From Herminiimonas sp. (GTDB lineage Bacteria; Pseudomonadota; Gammaproteobacteria; Burkholderiales; Burkholderiaceae_D), in assembly GCA_027310305.1 (NCBI GenBank), contig DAIDBD010000007.1, positions 124,001-188,000 of the forward strand: a stretch of DNA of 64,000 bases. Reading direction: 5' to 3'. The translations under genes and the position numbers were made by a program. Below, one piece after another: positions 52,131 to 61,602 of this stretch. The first letter of the stretch is position 1, and every line of letters starts with the position of its first letter. Under the pieces are notes generated by a model that saw only the letters and a list, made by a program, of their open reading frames with translations, had not been told where the DNA came from and made no database searches.

Positions 52131-53534
52131 ATGAAAACGTCCATTTCCCGTTTCATTCAACGCACAAGACCCTACAGGCTGGCCATCGCACTCGCCTGCG
52201 CCTTCACGGCTGCGGTAGGCGTCGCATGGGCGCAGACCCATATCGACCCGAGTGGCGTGAGCGTGAACGGCAACGTCATTGGCGACGATGTGCTCTACAG
52301 CATCGGTGGCGGCCGGGCAGTGTCCATGAGCGGCGCCGGAAACATGCAAAGCATCGGCGTCGGGATCGGGTGGAACAGCAACCTGATCTGCGGAAACATG
52401 AGCATCACGACCACGCTGCAGAACCAGCTCAACGGCATCACCAACGGGTTCCAGTCGATCATGAGCACCGTGATCCAGAACGCCACCAGTGCCGTGGCAT
52501 CGCTGCCGGCGTTGATCATCCAGCGCGCCGATCCCGGCCTCTACAACCTGCTCACCAACGGCGTCCTGCAGGCCCGGCTGGATTTCGACCGCTCGAAGAT
52601 GACCTGCCGGGCCATCGCCAACCGGATGGCCGATATGGCCGGCGGTCAGGCCGGTTGGGACCAGCTCGCCGAGGGCATGGCGCTGCGCGATGCGGTCAGC
52701 AGCACAGACGCCGTGTCGGCCATCGAGCAGGCCGAGTCGAACAGGGGCAACAACGGCGTGCCCTGGGTCGGCGGCAGCAACGCGGGCGGTTCGGGGCAGG
52801 GCTCGATCAAGGTGGTGGGCGACGTGACCCGCGCGGGCTACAACCTGCTCAACGGCCGAGGCGTCACGGACACCTCGTCGATCCCGCGCGCTTCCTGTGG
52901 CAACAGGCTGACCTGCCAGACCTGGAGCTCGCCCGATGCCGCCGCGGCCTTTGCAACCCGTGTGCTGGGCGAGCGCGAGCAGCGCACCTGCGAGAGCTGC
53001 ACGAAGACGCAGACCACGCCCGGCGTGGGGCTGACGCCAGTGATCCAGGAGGAGTACGAGACCAAGCTGCAAGCGCTGCAGGATTTGGTGACACGGGCGA
53101 AGCCGACGACGGTGGCAAACCTGGAGGCGGCTAGTAGCAATTCGCTGCCGATCACCCGTGGTGTGATCGAGGCCCTGCGCGACGAGCCCGACCAGGATCT
53201 GCTGGGCAAGCGCCTGGCCTCGGAAGCTGCACTTTCCAGCGTGCTGGAGAAGGCCTTGCTGTTGCAGCGCACGCTGCTGACCGGCAAGAAGGAGCCGAAC
53301 GTCGCCGCCAACGAGCTGGCCGCTAAAGCGGTCGACCAGGAGAACGGCACGCTGGAGCAGGAGATCAACAACCTCAAGACCGAGCTCGAACTGCGGCGCG
53401 CTCTGGCCGGCAATTCCGCGATGGCGATCATTCAGCGCCATAGCACCAGGGCGGGCGGATCGCGCGGCATCTTCGAGGGTGACACGACCCGTGACCGGCT
53501 CAAGGAAGTGCAGAAGCCGCGGGGCACGCCATGA
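52131..53534 (+). CDS. PFL_4711 / TIGR03755 family protein
   Basis: A 467-residue exported protein: signal peptide to GVAWAQT, GDDVLYSIGGGRAVSMSGAGNMQSIGVGIGWNSNLICGNMSI, cysteine motif GNRLTC...CESCTKTQ, C-terminal coiled coil (about 385-430). Conserved ICE T4SS protein, likely TraH/TraN-type mating-pair partner. Function not assigned beyond the family. Confidence 0.9.
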   Translation: MKTSISRFIQRTRPYRLAIALACAFTAAVGVAWAQTHIDPSGVSVNGNVIGDDVLYSIGGGRAVSMSGAGNMQSIGVGIGWNSNLICGNMSITTTLQNQLNGITNGFQSIMSTVIQNATSAVASLPALIIQRADPGLYNLLTNGVLQARLDFDRSKMTCRAIANRMADMAGGQAGWDQLAEGMALRDAVSSTDAVSAIEQAESNRGNNGVPWVGGSNAGGSGQGSIKVVGDVTRAGYNLLNGRGVTDTSSIPRASCGNRLTCQTWSSPDAAAAFATRVLGEREQRTCESCTKTQTTPGVGLTPVIQEEYETKLQALQDLVTRAKPTTVANLEAASSNSLPITRGVIEALRDEPDQDLLGKRLASEAALSSVLEKALLLQRTLLTGKKEPNVAANELAAKAVDQENGTLEQEINNLKTELELRRALAGNSAMAIIQRHSTRAGGSRGIFEGDTTRDRLKEVQKPRGTP

Positions 53535-53896
53535 ATGGCTGGAACTGGCTGCGGCCGACGTGGCTGCTGAACCGCCGCGTCGCGTCCGGCTTGCTGAGAA
53601 CATTGCTGTGGGTGCTGCTGGTGGCCGGCGTCGCGGTCGGCATGAACATCGCCGGCATCCATGTCGTCGGCAGCGTCGACGGCTGGCAGCGTTGGCTCAA
53701 GGCCAACCGGGGCTATTTCTTCGCCTGGCGGCTGCTCCTCTATGCAGCGACGGCCTATGGCTGGTGGTGGATGCGCTGCCGCTTGCTCGAGCGCGAGCCC
53801 TCGGCCGAGTGTCATCAACGCCTGCGGCGCGTCGAGATCGCGGCCGTCGTCACCATCGCGTTGCTCGAGGCCAGTCAACTGCTGCGCGCAAGCTGA
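53531..53896 (+). CDS. Small membrane protein of the transfer operon
   Basis: A 121-residue protein with three helices (LLRTLLWVLLVAGVAVGMNIAGI; YFFAWRLLLYAATAYGWWWM; IAAVVTIALLEASQLL). Overlaps TIGR03755 by ATGA and precedes traG by 15 bases. Conserved in the operon but without a known role. Confidence 0.82.
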   Translation: MNGWNWLRPTWLLNRRVASGLLRTLLWVLLVAGVAVGMNIAGIHVVGSVDGWQRWLKANRGYFFAWRLLLYAATAYGWWWMRCRLLEREPSAECHQRLRRVEIAAVVTIALLEASQLLRAS

Positions 53897-53911
53897 GGCA
53901 CGGAGAACGTC

Positions 53912-55429
53912 ATGACCCTCTACACGACGGACTATCTGGAGTATTACCTGACCCTGGTCGGGTGGATCGTCAACAACGGCATCTGGAACATCCTGGTGGC
54001 CAGCGGCATGTTCGCGCTGCCGTTCGTTGCCATCGTGATCCATGAGTGGCTGCGGGCGCGGGCGGAAGGCGCAGACGAGGGCAATAAGGGCGTGCTGTCC
54101 TCGATGCGTATCGAGAACCGCGTCTGGGTGGCGATCTTGGTCATCATGTTCGCCGGCATTCCCTTCATTCCGGTCGACCTGAGCACGATCAAATTCGACA
54201 CCACGCGCTCTGCACAGTGCCAAGTCAGCGTTCCGCAACCTGCCGATACGGGCTGGTCCAACGTCTACACCACGCTCAACAATCAGAGCGCGCTGGTGCC
54301 GGTGTGGTGGTTCTTCATGCACGCCATCTCGAAGGCCGTCACCGGTGCTGCGGTGGCAGCCATCCCCTGCGGAACCGATCTGCGTCAGATCCGCATGGAT
54401 GTGGACGCCACACGCATCAACGATCCGGTGCTCGCGCAGGAGGTCGCGGACTTCGTGCACGATTGCTACGGCCCTTCGCGCGCCAAGCTATTCATGGACC
54501 GCCCGACGCTCTCCGACGATCAGATGAACGACGTGACCTGGATCGGTTCGAGCTACTTCCGGAGCACGTCCGGCTTCTACGACACCTACCACTCCACCAC
54601 GCCGCGTACGGCCTGGCCTTACGACGCTACCCGCGATGCGGGGCTGGCGCAGGTGGATAGCGGCGGCGGCTATCCCACCTGCCAGCAGTGGTGGTCGGAT
54701 GGCAACAACGGCCTGCGTGCCCGGCTGCTGGCTCAGGTCGATCCCGATCTGTTGTCGCGTATCGGCCATTGGGCCGGCTTTCTGTCACAGAACGAGGTGA
54801 GCGACTCGGTGATTCGCGCCGTGGTCTCGCCGCAGCAACAGAAGATGAACCAGGGCGCTGTCTATACCGACTACGGCGGTCAGATCGATAAGACGCTGCC
54901 CAACGTCGTGACGCGCGGTGCCGGCGATCTCGGGATGACTGTCGGCTCGCTGGGATTCTTTCCGGCCATGGATGTGGTCCGCCAGGCGTTGCCCATGGTG
55001 CTGTCGCTGCTCAAGATGGCACTGGTCATCTGCATCCCGCTGGTGCTGCTCTTCGGCACCTACGAGCTGAAAGCCCTGGTCGCGGTGAGCTGCGTGGAGT
55101 TCGCGCTGTTCTTCGTGGATTTCTGGTTCCAGCTCGCGCGCTGGCTCGACAGCACGATCCTCGATGCCCTCTACGGCTGGGGTTTCGGTGCGAATCGGCC
55201 GCACACCAACTTCGATCCGCTGATCGGCCTGAACAACGCTTTCGGAGACATGCTGCTGAACTTCGTAATGGCGACGATGTTCATCGTCCTTCCCACATTC
55301 TGGTGCGCAGCACTCGGTTGGGTTGGCGTCCGTGCGGGAACAGCGATCCAGGGTTTGGCAGCAGGAACGAAGGATGCCCAAGCCGCTGGGAGCAAGGGAA
55401 CCGGTGTCGCCTTGAAGGCAGTCAAGTAG
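53912..55429 (+). CDS. traG: TraG N-terminal domain protein
   Basis: A 505-residue membrane protein of the TraG-N family: GWIVNNGIWNILVASGMFALPFVAIVIHEWL, several further helices (MVLSLLKMALVICIPLVLLFGTYEL; FALFFVDFWFQLARWLDSTI) and WIGSSYFRSTSGFYDTY. Acts in pilus assembly and mating-pair stabilisation. The large periplasmic C-terminus of F TraG is absent, as usual in ICEs. Confidence 0.93.
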   Translation: MTLYTTDYLEYYLTLVGWIVNNGIWNILVASGMFALPFVAIVIHEWLRARAEGADEGNKGVLSSMRIENRVWVAILVIMFAGIPFIPVDLSTIKFDTTRSAQCQVSVPQPADTGWSNVYTTLNNQSALVPVWWFFMHAISKAVTGAAVAAIPCGTDLRQIRMDVDATRINDPVLAQEVADFVHDCYGPSRAKLFMDRPTLSDDQMNDVTWIGSSYFRSTSGFYDTYHSTTPRTAWPYDATRDAGLAQVDSGGGYPTCQQWWSDGNNGLRARLLAQVDPDLLSRIGHWAGFLSQNEVSDSVIRAVVSPQQQKMNQGAVYTDYGGQIDKTLPNVVTRGAGDLGMTVGSLGFFPAMDVVRQALPMVLSLLKMALVICIPLVLLFGTYELKALVAVSCVEFALFFVDFWFQLARWLDSTILDALYGWGFGANRPHTNFDPLIGLNNAFGDMLLNFVMATMFIVLPTFWCAALGWVGVRAGTAIQGLAAGTKDAQAAGSKGTGVALKAVK

Positions 55430-55435
55430 CGTAGC

Positions 55436-55807
55436 TCAATCTTGCTCGTCTTCCGGATCGTGTGGATCGATCCGGTGCCCGTCAAGTGTGTACAGGCCAT
55501 ATCCCGCAGGACCATATCGCCACTCTGTTCTGGTGGCTTCGTCGCTGTCCCAATCGGCATTTCTCGCGACCCAAGCCGCAGCCACTGCAAACGCGAGCAG
55601 CAGCGCGAGCCAGAACGTGGAATAAAGCAACAGACCGAATGCAACGAGCTTGGCCGCCAGCAGCGTCGCCTTGGCGGCGCCCGGCGCCCATCTCCGCACA
55701 AGCAGCCAGCCCTGTGCTCGCCGGTCCAGATGCGCGCAACCTCGCCACGCTCGGCCCAGCATGCGGCCGAGACGTTCTGCGAAGGTGATCTGTGCGGCGG
55801 TCTTCAT
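55436..55807 (-). CDS. DUF3742 family protein
   Basis: A 123-residue protein with a basic N-terminus (AERLGRMLGRAWRGCAHLDRRAQGWLLVRRWAPGAAKATLLAAKLVAFGLLLYSTFWLALLLAFAVAAAWV), two helices and an acidic tail (HRIDPHDPEDEQD). It is always antisense just after traG in these ICEs. Start 55807 chosen as the ATG fitting the family length. Function unknown. Confidence 0.88.
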   Translation of the reverse strand: MKTAAQITFAERLGRMLGRAWRGCAHLDRRAQGWLLVRRWAPGAAKATLLAAKLVAFGLLLYSTFWLALLLAFAVAAAWVARNADWDSDEATRTEWRYGPAGYGLYTLDGHRIDPHDPEDEQD

Positions 55808-56100
55808 TTCGGTTACCTCATGGTCGTCCTGTGCTTCTTTTGATACCCGTTCGTTATTCGCTTGATTGAATCCTGCATGAATTTTCAACCCATGAGCGAA
55901 ATTCTGTGCAAGGTCAAATCACGTCCGGCAGCGGAAGCCGGCAAACAAGATCGCTCTGGTCTTGGCGTCGTAGCGAAAAAACAAGTGGATCGCGTGGCAC
56001 GACTTCCAGGATCAGACGGCTCAGCGGGCGGAACAGCCCGGGGGCTGCGTTGGCCTCAGCACGCAGCCATGGTAAGGAATGCTGCCTGCCATGTCCAGGT
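55808..56100. other. Intergenic region before the AbiE cargo
   Basis: No gene with family features is visible. It marks the junction between the conserved traG-DUF3742 end and the inserted AbiE-nuclease operon. Confidence 0.4.
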
Positions 56101-56204
56101 TTTTCACCATTATTGGCACTTTCAGCATCTGGTGAAAGCGTGAATCTCAGTGAAATTCTTGCGGCAATTTCACGAAATGTGGTATTTTCAGCGGATGCTG
56201 AAAG
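56101..56204 (+). promoter_or_regulatory. AbiE promoter with overlapping operators
   Basis: TTTTCACCA (56101-56109) is inverted as TGGTGAAA at 56130-56137, and TTTCAGC (56186-56192) as GCTGAAA (56197-56203). A promoter TTGCGG-N18-TATTTT (-10 at 56183-56188) would start near the ATG at 56195. The second palindrome covers -10 and the start codon, as expected for AbiEi autorepression. Confidence 0.5.
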
Positions 56205-57277
56205 ACCATCATCCAATGAAAGAAGCAGAAGCCCGTGCCGGCGAAGCGTTGCGGCGGCTGCTTGAGAACATCCCGATCCTTCACATCGAAGGCATCGAGG
56301 CCGAAGCCGTGTCCGGCGATTGGGAGCCGGACTTGATCGCCCGGCTGCTCGTCGATGGGCGGCCGCACATACTCATCTGCGAGTACAAGTCGAATGGTCA
56401 GCCGCGGTACGCCCGTTCTGCACTGCTGGAACTGCGGAACTACGTGGCGCAGCGAGCCCCGCAGGCAACACCCATCTTCATCGCACCTTACATCTCACCC
56501 GCAGTGAGGCAGTTGTGCGTAGAGAAGGACGTTGGCTATCTCGACCTTGAGGGAAACGCCCGAATCGCCTTCGGCGGCGTGTTCATCGAGCGCATGGTGG
56601 CGGACAAGCCCGCGGCCGAGCAACGCGAACTCAAGTCGCTGTTCAGGCCAAAGTCGGCCCAGGTTCTACGCGCCATGCTGCGCGAGCCCGACCGTGCATG
56701 GCGCGTCACCGAGTTGTCGGCAATCTCCGGGGTCAGCCTGGGGCACGTCAGCAATGTGCGCACCGGCTTGATCGATCGGGAATGGGCGCGAGCGTCGGAC
56801 GATGGCCTCGTCCTCTCAGAGCCGGACACACTGCTCGACGCATGGCGAGACAGCTACACCGCACCGCCGGGTGAGCGGCTGCGGTTCTACACGCCTTTGC
56901 ATGGCAGCACGTTCGAAGATGCGGCCCGCAGCGCCCTGCTTGCCGAAAGCGGCCCCGGGCGTGCTGTCTTCGCCTCCTTCTCGGCAGCGCAGTGGCTCGC
57001 TCCTTACGGGCGCACCGGCACGTACTACTTCTTTGCCGACGAGGAAGGTCTGCGCAAGCTCCAGGCCGCACTGAAGCTCGCGCCCGCCTCGAAAGGCGAG
57101 AACGTGGCCATCACCGTGCCGAAGGACTTGGGACTGCTCGCCGACACGATTGAACCGGTGCCGGGCGCGGTCTGCACGAGCCCGATCCAGACCTACCTTG
57201 ATCTGTCCATTGCCGGCGAACGCGGCGCCGAGGCCGCCGAGCACTTACGCCAAGAAAGGCTCTCATGGCCCAAATGA
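56195..57277 (+). CDS. abiEi: AbiEi-type antitoxin/regulator
   Basis: A 360-residue protein: an N-terminal part (LRRLLENIPILHIEGIEAEAVSGDWEPDLIARLLVDGRPHILICEYKSNGQPRYARSALLEL), a winged HTH (AWRVTELSAISGVSLGHVSNVRTGLIDREW) and the AbiEi C-terminal domain. ELKS-like EYKSNGQPR gives the N-terminal part a restriction-fold look. Start uncertain: 56195 fits a leaderless transcript, 56216 is possible, 56150 (listed) lies in the promoter. Confidence 0.78.
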   Translation: MLKDHHPMKEAEARAGEALRRLLENIPILHIEGIEAEAVSGDWEPDLIARLLVDGRPHILICEYKSNGQPRYARSALLELRNYVAQRAPQATPIFIAPYISPAVRQLCVEKDVGYLDLEGNARIAFGGVFIERMVADKPAAEQRELKSLFRPKSAQVLRAMLREPDRAWRVTELSAISGVSLGHVSNVRTGLIDREWARASDDGLVLSEPDTLLDAWRDSYTAPPGERLRFYTPLHGSTFEDAARSALLAESGPGRAVFASFSAAQWLAPYGRTGTYYFFADEEGLRKLQAALKLAPASKGENVAITVPKDLGLLADTIEPVPGAVCTSPIQTYLDLSIAGERGAEAAEHLRQERLSWPK

Positions 57278-58134
57278 CACCCCAGGAACCACAGTCGGCC
57301 GCCGAGTACGACGACCGGACGACTGCCGCAGTGAAATCCGTGCTGATCGAGATCGGCCAGATCCTTGGCAGCTTCAAGGGCAAGTTCGCCATCATCGGCG
57401 GCGCGGTTCCCTGGTTGCTGCTGGCCAACGAGGACATGCCGCATGTCGGTACGCTCGACGTGGACGTCGGCCTGGACGCGGAAGCGCTCGGCGACGGCGA
57501 GTACGCAACCTTGATCGGCGCGCTTCAAGGCCATGGCTATGCCCAGCGCGAGGGACTTCGGCGCTTCCAACTGGTTCGCCAGGTTCCCGCGCGAGATGGT
57601 GGAGAAGCGATCGATGTCGTGGTCGATTTCCTGATGCCGCGCGACGCTGAGATCGTCAAGAACGATCCCCCGTTAATCAGCGACTTTGCCGTGCAGCGAG
57701 CCGATGGCGCCGACTTGGCGATGCGGTTCTACCAACTGGTCGCCGTGGCGGGGCCGATGCCCGACGGCGGAACCAACCGCGTGGAGATCGCGGTATGTTC
57801 AATCCCCGCTCTGCTGGCGATGAAAGGCCACGCACTGGCGGGCCGCTACAAGCAGAAGGACGCCTACGATATCTACTACTGCGTGCGGAACTACCCTGGC
57901 GGCATCGAGGTGCTGGCACAAGAATGTTGCCCACTGCTGGGGCATCCCAGCGGCGAGCGCGGTTTCCGGCACATCGCCGACAAGTTCGACACCTTCGAGG
58001 GGCATGGGCCTACCTGCGTGAGGCGCTTCGTCGAAGACACGCATGCGCTGGGCGATCGCACACCCGAACAGTGGCAGCAGGACGCATTCGGGCAGATCGA
58101 CGCTCTGCTGCGCGCCATGGCGCTGCGAGGTTGA
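57265..58134 (+). CDS. abiEii: AbiEii-type nucleotidyltransferase toxin
   Basis: A 289-residue protein with a nucleotidyltransferase core: KFAIIGGAVPWLLLANEDMPHVGTLDVDVGLDAEAL (G-G and D-x-D), later AMKGHALAGRYKQKDAYDIYYCVRNY, the conserved AbiEii KxKDxYD motif. AbiEii/MenT toxins modify tRNA or bind GTP and cause abortive infection. It overlaps abiEi by 13 bases, as in type IV TA pairs. Confidence 0.85.
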   Translation: MAQMTPQEPQSAAEYDDRTTAAVKSVLIEIGQILGSFKGKFAIIGGAVPWLLLANEDMPHVGTLDVDVGLDAEALGDGEYATLIGALQGHGYAQREGLRRFQLVRQVPARDGGEAIDVVVDFLMPRDAEIVKNDPPLISDFAVQRADGADLAMRFYQLVAVAGPMPDGGTNRVEIAVCSIPALLAMKGHALAGRYKQKDAYDIYYCVRNYPGGIEVLAQECCPLLGHPSGERGFRHIADKFDTFEGHGPTCVRRFVEDTHALGDRTPEQWQQDAFGQIDALLRAMALRG

Positions 58135-58145
58135 GTCGCGCGACC

Positions 58146-59513
58146 ATGGACTACGCGCAACTTCGCAACCTGCTGGAGCCTCTGGTCACCGGTCTGAAGG
58201 ATGCCGGCACCCACACCATGCTGCCGACGCTTTGCGAGGAACTGGGCCTGCCTACGCCTGGCGCCGATGGTTCCAAGCGTGAGCGCATGACCGCCAGCTT
58301 CAATGCGGTAGCGGACACGGACCTGCCGATAGTTGCACGCAAGCTGCTGGTGCGCCACCCGCCCAACGCCACCACACGCAACCAGATTCAGGACATCCTC
58401 TGGAGCGACAGCCCGTGTCCGCCCATCCCGAAGCGGTACCGGCGCGAGGTCGCGCGCAGACTCAATAGCGAGGAGCTGTACGGGGATGCCCGCAGGTTCG
58501 ACGAGCTGTTGGAGCGCCTGTGGATCTTGGATGCGGATGACTGGATGCACCTGCTGGGAGGAAAACCCAGGGGATTGCGCGCTGAAATCCAGCAGCATGT
58601 CCATCGCAACCCGGAAGACTGGCCGGCTGAGGTGCTATTCGACCAGTTGGGAGCGTATGACGCCTCTGACCGGCGCTTCGCGCTGTTCCTGGAGGGACTG
58701 GCTTCGGCTGACGTGCGCCCCGACGAGGCCATGCAACGCCACTTCGTCGCCTGCGTCAACGAACCGCTGCGCAATTGCGGTGTCGAGCTGCGCGAGACCG
58801 ACTCGGAAGGCGGCTACCCGATCTTCTCCCTGGTCTCGTTGCACGCGGCGACCAAGGGCCGGCCGAAAAATCTCATCTTCGCCTCGCCGGACAAGCCCGA
58901 CCTGCGCTTTCGCGACGCGCTGGACAACGACGTCGAGATCGTTACCAATGCCGACAAGGTGCTTGTCTATGATCGGCCCATCGGCAACGACGGGCTGCGC
59001 TGGAACGATCTGCAGCAGTGGTGGGGAGAAACCGAGCAGATCGCCGATGCCACGCAGGCCAAGCGCTCGCTGTACGCGCGTCTCAAGGCCAGCCTGCCAA
59101 GCAACTCCCCGCCGCAAACCTTGCTGTTCGATGCTTTCTTCGAGGGGTTTCGCAGTGCCGTGCCCAACCTGCCGGCACTGCTGCCCGAAGTCTGGCTGCA
59201 TTGGGACCCACGGACGGTCAAGGAGAGAGGGCCGGATGCGCTTCTTCGGTTTCGCATGGACTTTCTGCTCCTGCTGCCCCAGGGCGTTCGGGTCGTGATC
59301 GAGGTCGACGGCAAGCATCACTACGCAGACGCCAATGGCAGCGCAGACGTGCAGCGCTATGCGCAAATGGTCAAGGCCGATCGCGAACTCAAACTCGCCG
59401 GCTATGAGGTCTTTCGTTTCGGCGCAGCGGAACTGCAGGTGCCCACGGCGAAGGCCGACGTGAAGGCCTTCTTCGAGGCCCTGTTCAAACGCTACGGCGT
59501 ACCCACGACCTGA
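58146..59513 (+). CDS. AbiJ-NTD-like protein with PD-(D/E)XK-type nuclease end
   Basis: A 455-residue protein, 11 bases after abiEii. The N-terminus (about 1-85: GTHTMLPTLCEELGLPTPGADGSKRERMTASFNAVADTDLPIVARKLLVRH) resembles AbiJ-type N-terminal domains of abortive-infection proteins. The C-terminus (GVRVVIEVDGKHHYADANGSADVQRYAQMVKADRELKLAGYEVFRFG) looks like a DUF559/VSR-like nuclease (E-V-D-G, then K and D-E-like residues). Probably the third gene of a defence operon; no direct evidence. Confidence 0.72.
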   Translation: MDYAQLRNLLEPLVTGLKDAGTHTMLPTLCEELGLPTPGADGSKRERMTASFNAVADTDLPIVARKLLVRHPPNATTRNQIQDILWSDSPCPPIPKRYRREVARRLNSEELYGDARRFDELLERLWILDADDWMHLLGGKPRGLRAEIQQHVHRNPEDWPAEVLFDQLGAYDASDRRFALFLEGLASADVRPDEAMQRHFVACVNEPLRNCGVELRETDSEGGYPIFSLVSLHAATKGRPKNLIFASPDKPDLRFRDALDNDVEIVTNADKVLVYDRPIGNDGLRWNDLQQWWGETEQIADATQAKRSLYARLKASLPSNSPPQTLLFDAFFEGFRSAVPNLPALLPEVWLHWDPRTVKERGPDALLRFRMDFLLLLPQGVRVVIEVDGKHHYADANGSADVQRYAQMVKADRELKLAGYEVFRFGAAELQVPTAKADVKAFFEALFKRYGVPTT

Positions 59514-59644
59514 CAACCCAGGCCCGTGCCGGCCCTCAATGCGGGCCTGGGCCAGGACTGACGACAATTCTGCAGCGCTCCGGGTTTGCCGGGGTTGCCC
59601 CATGCCGCATTGATCGTGGCGCTCCGATCCTGGCGGCTTTATAC

Positions 59645-59742
59645 CCAAAGGCTTCCATAAAAGCCAAAGGGCTGGGAAGGGGGCAAGGGAACGGGGCCAA
59701 GGGGAAAGGCCCTACCCGAAAAGGCCAAAAGGCCCCCCCCGA
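59645..59742. other. Candidate oriT upstream of the relaxase gene
   Basis: A strand-biased purine stretch with repeated GGGGCAAGGGAA/GGGGCCAAGGGGAA words, AAAAGGCC twice in tandem and GGCTT/AAGCC hairpin (59650-59665), directly before the MobH gene. Origins of transfer usually sit beside the relaxase gene and contain such repeats. Nic site not identifiable. The preceding 59514-59644 holds GGCCC/GGGCC, probably the nuclease gene terminator. Confidence 0.35.
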
Positions 59743-59766
59743 GCAGCCCGACATCCGGGGTTCGCC

Positions 59767-61602
59767 ATGCTCTCGCTGTTCAAACGCAAACGGGTGCTGC
59801 CCACTGCCAGCGCGCCGCCGACGCCCACATCTCCCGCCCAGCCCGGCAAAGGGCTGGTGCGGCCGGAGCCGGCCGCATCGCTGCTGGCGACGCCGCGCCG
59901 GCAGAAGCTGCTGGAACACATCTGGCAGCGAACCTCACTGTCGCGCCGGCAGTTCGCCACGCTCTACCTTGCACCGTTGGAACGCTACGCCGAGCTGGTC
60001 CAACAGTTCCCGGCATCCGAGAGCCATCACCATGCCTACCCGGGCGGCATGCTGGACCACGGCCTGGAGATCGTGGCCTACGCGCTAAAGCTGCGGCAAT
60101 CGCACTTGCTGCCCGCCGGCGCCACGCCGGAGGCGCAAGCGGCACAGGCCGAGGCCTGGACCGCCGGCACGGCCTACGCGGCGCTGTTACACGACATCGG
60201 CAAGGTCGCCGTGGACCTGCACGTCGAGTACGCCGACGGCACGATCTGGCACCCCTGGCACGGTCCGCTGCAGCGGCCGTATCGCTTCCGCTACCGCAAG
60301 GACCGCGAATATAGGCTGCACGGCGCCGCTACCGGTCTCCTGTATGCGCGCTTGCTCGATGCCGCCATCTTCGATTGGCTCAGCGGCTATCCCGACCTGT
60401 GGGCCGCGCTGCTGTACGTGCTGGCGGGCCAGTATGAACACGCCGGCACGCTCGGCGAACTGGTCGTGCAAGCCGACCAGGCATCGGTGGCCCAAGAACT
60501 CGGCGGCGACCCAAGCAAGGCTCTGGCAGCACCCCGGCATGCGCTGCAACGCAAGCTGCTGGATGGTCTGCGCTACTTGCTTCGGGAGGAACTCAAGCTG
60601 AACCAGCCGCAAGCCTCAGACGGATGGCTGACCCAGGATGCGCTGTGGCTGGTAAGCAAGACGGTCTCAGACAAACTGCGCGCCCATCTGCTGGCGCAGG
60701 GCATCGACGGCATCCCATCCAGCAATACCGCCGTCTTCAACGTGCTGCAGGACCATGGCATTGCGCAACCGACACCTGATGGCAAAGCCATCTGGAAGGC
60801 CACCATCACCAGCGACGCGGGCTGGTCTCATACATTCACGCTCCTGCGCCTTGCGCCCTCCCTGATCTGGGAAGGCAGTGAACGGCCTGCTCCGTTCGCC
60901 GGCACAGTGGCGGTAGTGCAGGAAGACGGGGAGCCAACCATTTTGGTGCCCTCGCCAGCCGCGGCGGATTCGGCCGCGGCCGTGTCTTTGCCGGCGCAGT
61001 CGGCCGGCGATGGCGTCGAAGCACTTCTGGATCTGCTCGGCACTTCAGGCATGGCTCCGGCCGACATCTCGTCAACTACAGAACTACTTCCACCGAACAT
61101 GAAGGGGCCATTCCTCGAATCCGGTGAGTTAAGGTTGCCGGCCGACGCGATGGCGTCGGCGCCTACAACGACGCCAGGCTTGGAGGAAACGCCGTCTGGT
61201 GAGCATTTTGTCATCTGGCTCCGCCGGTGTATCGAAGAGCGCCGGCTCATCATCAACGACGCCAAGGCGCTGGTGCATACGGTCAACGATTCCGTCTATC
61301 TGGTCAGTCCCGGAGTATTCCAGCGCTACGCTCAGGAACATCCCGAAACCGCCATGCTTGCCAAGCAGGACCAGTTAGCTGACTGGCAATGGGTGCAGAA
61401 ACGCTTCGAGAAGCTGCAACTCCATCGTAAGCAGCAAAACGGTTTGAACATCTGGACGTGCGCGGTCACCGGGCCAAGGAAATCACGGAGACTACACGGA
61501 TACCTGCTGGAAGACCCACATGTTCTGTTCAACGATTTACCGCCGAACAACCCTTACCTGTCTTTATCGCTCTCGACCGACTCCGTGCGCCATCCTTCGT
61601 AG
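59767..61602 (+). CDS. traI: MobH-type relaxase TraI
   Basis: A 611-residue relaxase of the MobH/TraI_2 family (TIGR03760). N-terminal domain with ESHHHAYPGGMLDHGLEI (three-histidine cluster, about residues 85-102) and the HD motif LLHDIGKVAVDLHV (about 139-152). C-terminal domain (FVIWLRRCIEERRLIINDAKALVHTVNDSVYLVSPGVF) typical of TraI_2-C. It nicks oriT and leads the strand into the recipient. Complete. Confidence 0.93.
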   Translation: MLSLFKRKRVLPTASAPPTPTSPAQPGKGLVRPEPAASLLATPRRQKLLEHIWQRTSLSRRQFATLYLAPLERYAELVQQFPASESHHHAYPGGMLDHGLEIVAYALKLRQSHLLPAGATPEAQAAQAEAWTAGTAYAALLHDIGKVAVDLHVEYADGTIWHPWHGPLQRPYRFRYRKDREYRLHGAATGLLYARLLDAAIFDWLSGYPDLWAALLYVLAGQYEHAGTLGELVVQADQASVAQELGGDPSKALAAPRHALQRKLLDGLRYLLREELKLNQPQASDGWLTQDALWLVSKTVSDKLRAHLLAQGIDGIPSSNTAVFNVLQDHGIAQPTPDGKAIWKATITSDAGWSHTFTLLRLAPSLIWEGSERPAPFAGTVAVVQEDGEPTILVPSPAAADSAAAVSLPAQSAGDGVEALLDLLGTSGMAPADISSTTELLPPNMKGPFLESGELRLPADAMASAPTTTPGLEETPSGEHFVIWLRRCIEERRLIINDAKALVHTVNDSVYLVSPGVFQRYAQEHPETAMLAKQDQLADWQWVQKRFEKLQLHRKQQNGLNIWTCAVTGPRKSRRLHGYLLEDPHVLFNDLPPNNPYLSLSLSTDSVRHPS

